Program-made: the position numbers and the translations under genes
NCBI GenBank assembly: GCA_013298805.1
Contig: JAAFIU010000001.1
Span: 1 to 64,000 of the forward strand
Source: Cytophagales bacterium
GTDB lineage: Bacteria; Bacteroidota; Bacteroidia; Cytophagales; Spirosomataceae
Reading direction: 5' to 3'
Length of the DNA stretch: 64,000 nt
The notes under the pieces: model-generated
What the model was told of the DNA's origin: nothing
The model's input: only the letters and a program-made list of their open reading frames with translations
Databases searched by the model: none
In this document: positions 60,038-64,000 of the stretch, piece after piece
How positions within the stretch are numbered: the stretch's first letter is position 1
Layout: each line of letters opens with the position of its first letter

Positions 60038-60568
60038 ATGAAGTCACTTTTATCTCTATTCATATTTTTTACTTTCTTTGTCAAAATGGGTGGATATTAC
60101 GCCTTTTTGATGGTGGAGAGAGAAAATATCAGAGAGGAAATTGAACATAAAATTGTCCAATCTATTCCAAAATCTGCCCTTAAATGTATTATTGCCAATC
60201 CAGAAAATACTGCTAAAATTGAATGGCGACGCTCCCAAAAAGAGTTTAAATTTGAAGGTGAGTTATACGATATTGTTTTGGTAGAAATGCACAATGGAAT
60301 AGCCTATTATTTTTGCATTAATGACAAAGCTGAAACACTTTTAGAAACAAAAATTGATAATTTACTTGAACACCAAGCAGACCATTTACCGTTTAGCGAC
60401 CATTCTAAGCACTTCTTGACTTTGCTTTTAGAACCTATTACAATTCATCAAATTCCGTATTATTTTTTCAATAATTTCGCCGCCGAATACAAATCAAACT
60501 TTCCTCAAATTTTAATCGCTCTTAGCTCAAGCATTTTGTTTGAAAGAGAACAACCTCCGCAGTTTTGA
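60038..60568 (+). CDS. Membrane-anchored hypothetical protein upstream of a TonB receptor
   Basis: A 176-residue protein with an N-terminal membrane segment ('MKSLLSLFIFFTFFVKMGGY') and a mixed alpha/beta soluble part ('KIEWRRSQKEFKFEGELYDI', 'VLVEMHNGIAYYFCINDKAE'). I use the ATG at 60038; the ORF track begins at a TTG codon. No known domain is recognised. Its position on the same strand before the TonB-dependent receptor suggests a possible link to the same uptake system, but 337 nt and a hairpin separate them. Confidence 0.65.
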   Translation: MKSLLSLFIFFTFFVKMGGYYAFLMVERENIREEIEHKIVQSIPKSALKCIIANPENTAKIEWRRSQKEFKFEGELYDIVLVEMHNGIAYYFCINDKAETLLETKIDNLLEHQADHLPFSDHSKHFLTLLLEPITIHQIPYYFFNNFAAEYKSNFPQILIALSSSILFEREQPPQF

Positions 60569-60737
60569 ATGGGGTATTGGTTATTGGAATTTAGTTATTA
60601 GTTGAATTAAATAGGTTCATTAGAAGTGAGTTTCTTTAACAAATTGACTAATAACTACACACAATCGCTTAACTCTTATCCTTCCTAAAAGCATCCTAAT
60701 TATTTTAGGTTGCTGATTTTCTTATCGTCAAAATTAT

Positions 60738-60834
60738 GGTTCGTCTATGATTCATAGTCGTTGGACTAATGTGCGTTTCTCATAAAAACACGAACCTTAA
60801 TAACCTGAAAAGTTTGTAGCGATGTATCGCTACA
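60738..60834 (+). promoter_or_regulatory. Candidate structured leader of the TonB-dependent receptor gene
   Basis: 'ggttcgt' (60738-60744) pairs with 'acgaacc' (60790-60796). It encloses the small hairpin 'ctatga/ttcatag' and a 32-nt tail that could hold a third arm. A second hairpin 'tgtagcgatgtatcgctaca' (60815-60834) follows. It matches no riboswitch class I know. The rest of 60569-60905 contains word repeats ('ttggttattgg') and no gene. Confidence 0.4.
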
Positions 60835-60905
60835 ATTACGCAAGAGCATAATAACTGTTGGGTTATTCGCTCTTCGCAAATCGCTTTTCGCTCAAAAAAA
60901 ATTCC

Positions 60906-63077
60906 ATGAAAAAAATATTTATACTCTCATATTTAATCCTGAGTGCTGGATTTGCTTTTGCCCAAGATTCAACTATTAAAGCCCTTGATGAAGTTATCGT
61001 CAGAGAAAAACGCAGAACAGCCAAAGAAAGAGGCGAATTTAAGCGTCACGCTCAAACCGTTGAAGCTCTTACCGAAGAAGAACTCAATAGAAATAACCCT
61101 GCTTTTATTGAACAAAGTTTAGGAACAATGGCAGGTGTACAGGTAGATAAACGTACACAATTGGGCGGACAACGTTTAGTCATTAGAGGCTACGGAAACG
61201 ACCAAAAATTCAATAACTGGGGGGTTAAAGCTTATTACAACGGTGTGCCTATCACAACGGCAGAAGGCGTAACTGTTTTAGACGATATTGACTTTTCGTT
61301 AGTCAATAATATAGAAGTAGTAAAAGGCCCTGCGGCAACCATGTACGGTGGTGGCGTTGGTGGAGTTGCTCGTTTTTACATGAAATCATCGGAAGATAAA
61401 GGCGTTTCATTAACCGAAAAATCCTCATTTGGTTCATTTGGATTATTTCAGTCAAATACTCGTTTAGATGTGGTTGATGACAATTCAGCTATAGCTTTAA
61501 GTTTTGGACATTTGCAGTCGGACGGGTATCGTCCACGTGGGGGTAGCCTTAAAAACTTCTTGACCTTTTTCGGCGAGTTCAAACTAAATAAAAAACAATC
61601 AGTAACCGCTTATATGAGTCATAATTTCTCGCTTGAAGGCGTTACAGGGCAAGTTTCTTACGCTGATTATTACGCAGGAATTGACAACGGAAATGCGGCT
61701 TACGCCAAGAAAAATGCAAGAAATGAGTTTTTAACGACTCGTTTTAGTCTCACGCATGATTATAAATTCAGCAATACATTTAGCAACCGTACTGCAGTAT
61801 TTTATTTTACGCAAGACCTCAAAAACGTATCGGCAGGAGCAGATGGAAACAGTCAAAGTCCAAGTTTGGGCTTACGCTCAACTTTCTCTTGGAAGACAAA
61901 TTTATCGGACAAAGTAAGCAACGACTTTAGTTTCGGAACAGAAATTCAACAATCACGCTCATTGGCTTCAAGTTACCGTTTCTTAGGAACAGACGATGCC
62001 AATCCACTGAAAGTTCAAGACATTTCTAAAGGTTCGTACTTTAAGACTTTGACAAACCAATACGCTTATTTCTTTCATAACAGAATGACCTTCAATGAAT
62101 TAGACTTGTCTTTAATTATTGGTTTAAGTGCTAATCAGATTAATTATACTCGCTTAGATTTATTGGCTAATCAAGGCTTAATTACGGGCTATAACAAAGA
62201 TTTATCATTTGAAAAAAGCTTTGAAACTTCATACAATCCACACATTGCTTTACAGAAGAATTTCAAAGACCAAATCATTAATGTAAGTTATAGCGAAGGA
62301 TATAATGCCCCGACGGCATCAACTTCGTTTATCGGAACAATCAACAAAGTCAATGATAATTTGCTACCTGAAAAAGCAAAAATGTTTGATTTGGGAATTC
62401 AAGGTTTATTATTCAGAAATCGTTTAGATTACCAAGTTTCTTTGTTCAACATTGACATTACTAATAAATTAACGCAATTGTCGGGCGTAAACCCTGCTGG
62501 TGGAACATATACGTATTTCGCTAATACAGGCAATCAAAGCAACTCAGGTTTGGAATTAAGTTTAGGTTATTTAATTGTTCCAAAAACTAAATCATTCTTC
62601 AAGAAGATTGAGCCGTTTTTCAATTACTCAAACTACAACTTCAAATACAGCGATTTTAAAACAAAATTTGGTAGTGACATTGTTGATTACTCTAACAAAC
62701 AAGTGGTGGGTGTTCCTAAAACAAAATATACACTTGGCTTAGACATTGTGACCAAAGCAGGTTTGTACCTAAATAATACCTATAATTTTATGGGAGATGT
62801 TTATACTGATTTTGCGAATACCAACAACGTAAAAGGATATGCTTTGTTGAACAGTAAGATTGGCTATAAATACACAGGAAAGAAAGTAGATTTTGACGTT
62901 TATTTTGCAGGAAATAATTTAACCAATCAAATTAATTATACCTTCTTATTCTTAGGAAATAACATCAACGACTCAGACCCTGGAAATAATTATCCAGCAG
63001 GCGTAGCAACCGACGTAAACCCAGGTCCAAGCAAGGCTTATTATTTTGGCGGGGTTAATGTGAAGTTTAAGTTTTAG
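60906..63077 (+). CDS. TonB-dependent outer-membrane receptor
   Basis: A 723-residue active importer. The signal peptide is 'MKKIFILSYLILSAGFAFAQ' (start at 60906, not 60858). The plug domain follows at about 30-150, with 'RLVIRGYGNDQKFNNWGVKA', 'NNIEVVKGPAATMYGGGVGG' and 'ARFYMKS'. A 22-stranded barrel ends in 'YYFGGVNVKFKF'. It lacks the SusC N-terminal extension and belongs with siderophore/metal-type receptors such as FecA. The ligand is unknown; the structured leader and the preceding membrane protein gene are the only contextual hints. Confidence 0.93.
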   Translation: MKKIFILSYLILSAGFAFAQDSTIKALDEVIVREKRRTAKERGEFKRHAQTVEALTEEELNRNNPAFIEQSLGTMAGVQVDKRTQLGGQRLVIRGYGNDQKFNNWGVKAYYNGVPITTAEGVTVLDDIDFSLVNNIEVVKGPAATMYGGGVGGVARFYMKSSEDKGVSLTEKSSFGSFGLFQSNTRLDVVDDNSAIALSFGHLQSDGYRPRGGSLKNFLTFFGEFKLNKKQSVTAYMSHNFSLEGVTGQVSYADYYAGIDNGNAAYAKKNARNEFLTTRFSLTHDYKFSNTFSNRTAVFYFTQDLKNVSAGADGNSQSPSLGLRSTFSWKTNLSDKVSNDFSFGTEIQQSRSLASSYRFLGTDDANPLKVQDISKGSYFKTLTNQYAYFFHNRMTFNELDLSLIIGLSANQINYTRLDLLANQGLITGYNKDLSFEKSFETSYNPHIALQKNFKDQIINVSYSEGYNAPTASTSFIGTINKVNDNLLPEKAKMFDLGIQGLLFRNRLDYQVSLFNIDITNKLTQLSGVNPAGGTYTYFANTGNQSNSGLELSLGYLIVPKTKSFFKKIEPFFNYSNYNFKYSDFKTKFGSDIVDYSNKQVVGVPKTKYTLGLDIVTKAGLYLNNTYNFMGDVYTDFANTNNVKGYALLNSKIGYKYTGKKVDFDVYFAGNNLTNQINYTFLFLGNNINDSDPGNNYPAGVATDVNPGPSKAYYFGGVNVKFKF

Positions 63078-63087
63078 GTGACAAAAC

Positions 63088-63122
63088 AAAAAAGCCTTAA
63101 ATCGTGTGATTTAAGGCTTTTT
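63088..63122 (+). terminator. Terminator of the TonB receptor gene
   Basis: 'aaaaaagccttaaatc' pairs with 'gatttaaggcttttt' around 'gtgt', 10 nt past the stop, with a T-run. Confidence 0.92.
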
Positions 63123-63221
63123 GCTCCCTCTCCTGGGGAAAACACCTCTCTGATAATCAATCAGTTATGAGATAGTGGTAAAACAAATGGTAAAACAAGT
63201 GAGATTGAAAAAATTGCTTAT

Positions 63222-64000
63222 CTACGACTCTTCAAAACCTCTTTTGATTTGATGAAGCAATCTCACATTATCCTCAACCGTATTCTTAAAATATTCGACC
63301 ATGACAATTGCCATATTACTGTTGGGTGCATCATTGGTATTGCGTTCCAAAATACTGATTACTCTATCTTGTAATTTGGGATTACGTTTGGCAATTTTCT
63401 TAATTTCCCTTCCCATTACTCTGGCTGCCAATTCTTTTAGTTCAAACTCTTCCTCTCCAAATAAATCCAAATGATTGTTATATATTTCTTCATCGTACAT
63501 ATCAAAGAAATGATTTAGAATATCGCTAATGTCTTTAATATCATCTCTTCGATATTCTGGTCTATCATCAAAAGCTATCATTTTCAGCAATACGATTCCT
63601 GGCAATGTACAGAATTTGAATTGATGTTCACCTTCCAAATTCAATTCGGGTAAACCTTCTTCGTAGATTTCTGTAAAACCTTGCAATGAAATATTCGTCA
63701 AGCCTATTCCGTTAGTTGAAACTCTACCACTTTCATCTTCAATCGCTCCAAAAGGCAGTAAATCTACCTGAGTTCGTCCTTTCCAAATCAGCACAAAGTT
63801 GTTTCCTTTGTACGGAAAAAAGCCTTCTTCGTTGATTAAATGCTCTCTCAGTTCTTCATAAGTGGCAATATTATTGATGAATACAGCAAAGTCAATGTCT
63901 CCTGTGGTTCTGCGAGGTTCAATTTTGTTGATACCACTCATCCAAACATCACGAGCCACCGCACCTACTAAATAGAAATCAACTTTATTTTTTGTTAATC
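63222..64000 (-). CDS. Nucleotidyltransferase, AbiEii/MNT-like, 5' end outside window
   Basis: The minus-strand frame stays open to the right edge, so the N-terminus is missing; the GTG at 63959 in the track is internal. In-frame residues just before it read 'VDFYLVGAVARDVW'. The nucleotidyltransferase motif is completed by 'RRTTGDIDFAVFI' (DxD) and a third acidic residue near 'GRTQVDLLPFGAIEDE'. This is the pattern of the AbiEii/AbiGii toxin-type transferases. A helical C-terminal region follows. Partner genes, if any, lie beyond the window. Confidence 0.78.
   Translation of the reverse strand, partial: LTKNKVDFYLVGAVARDVWMSGINKIEPRRTTGDIDFAVFINNIATYEELREHLINEEGFFPYKGNNFVLIWKGRTQVDLLPFGAIEDESGRVSTNGIGLTNISLQGFTEIYEEGLPELNLEGEHQFKFCTLPGIVLLKMIAFDDRPEYRRDDIKDISDILNHFFDMYDEEIYNNHLDLFGEEEFELKELAARVMGREIKKIAKRNPKLQDRVISILERNTNDAPNSNMAIVMVEYFKNTVEDNVRLLHQIKRGFEES

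Overview
The window looks like chromosomal DNA of a low-GC member of the Bacteroidota, most likely in the Cytophagales. Reasons: a GldB-type gliding lipoprotein gene; PorT-like and OmpW-like outer-membrane barrels; a TonB-dependent receptor and a SusC-type plug domain; many lipoproteins; and several promoters matching the Bacteroidota sigma-factor pattern (TTTG, about 19 nt, TAnnTTTG). The genus is not decided by anything I can see.

Layout. 1-5 kb: 3' end of glycerol kinase, a conserved unknown protein, a zinc-ribbon NUDIX hydrolase, RNase R with an odd insertion, and an FMN reductase. 5-12.4 kb: a secreted M16 protease, a TauE/SafE exporter, a CrtI-like desaturase and an esterase. 12.6-13.9 kb: a possible UDG-fold protein and a RelE-type toxin-antitoxin pair. 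13.9-19.9 kb: a leucine operon (leuC, leuD, leuA-like, leuB) interrupted by two GxxExxY genes lying among palindromic repeats. 20-26 kb: lipoproteins, a large BNR/VPS10-type secreted protein, a solitary SusC-type plug and a TonB-C protein. 26.3-28.9 kb: hisA-hisF-hisIE plus a holin-family membrane protein. 29-36.5 kb: a Fur regulator, a MITE with a clear target duplication, an amidase, SppA and a barrel protein. 36.6-42.9 kb: gldB, a YhdH-type reductase, an MFS transporter, a cytochrome c/copper monooxygenase-like lipoprotein and a DUF2807 protein. 43-47.8 kb: a VapBC pair and the sulfate-assimilation cluster cysH-(RAYT)-cysD-cysN. 48-54 kb: an AlbA_2 protein, a barrel protein, a CDP-sugar epimerase, a tRNA-like structure, a thioredoxin protein, CvpA and YqeY. 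54.2-59.7 kb: pdxJ, pbpC and an RsuA/RluB pseudouridine synthase with a very long repeat-built N-terminus. 60-64 kb: a TonB-dependent receptor behind a structured leader, and a nucleotidyltransferase cut by the window edge.

Themes. Biosynthetic operons (leu, his, cys) are interleaved with small repeat-associated genes. A 15-nt near-palindrome, CTATTGA(T/A)TT(G/A)(A/G)TAG, occurs upstream of both the TauE/SafE exporter and cysH, which suggests shared sulfur control. Intergenic DNA is full of long hairpins made from short, slightly degenerate words. The same kind of word sequence has entered coding regions (RNase R, PBP1C). Two repeat/protein partnerships stand out: a RAYT transposase between two REP-like palindromes inside the cys operon, and GxxExxY nuclease-fold proteins with 'gcaaagacgctaa' repeats inside the leu operon. 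The second is my best candidate for an undescribed system.
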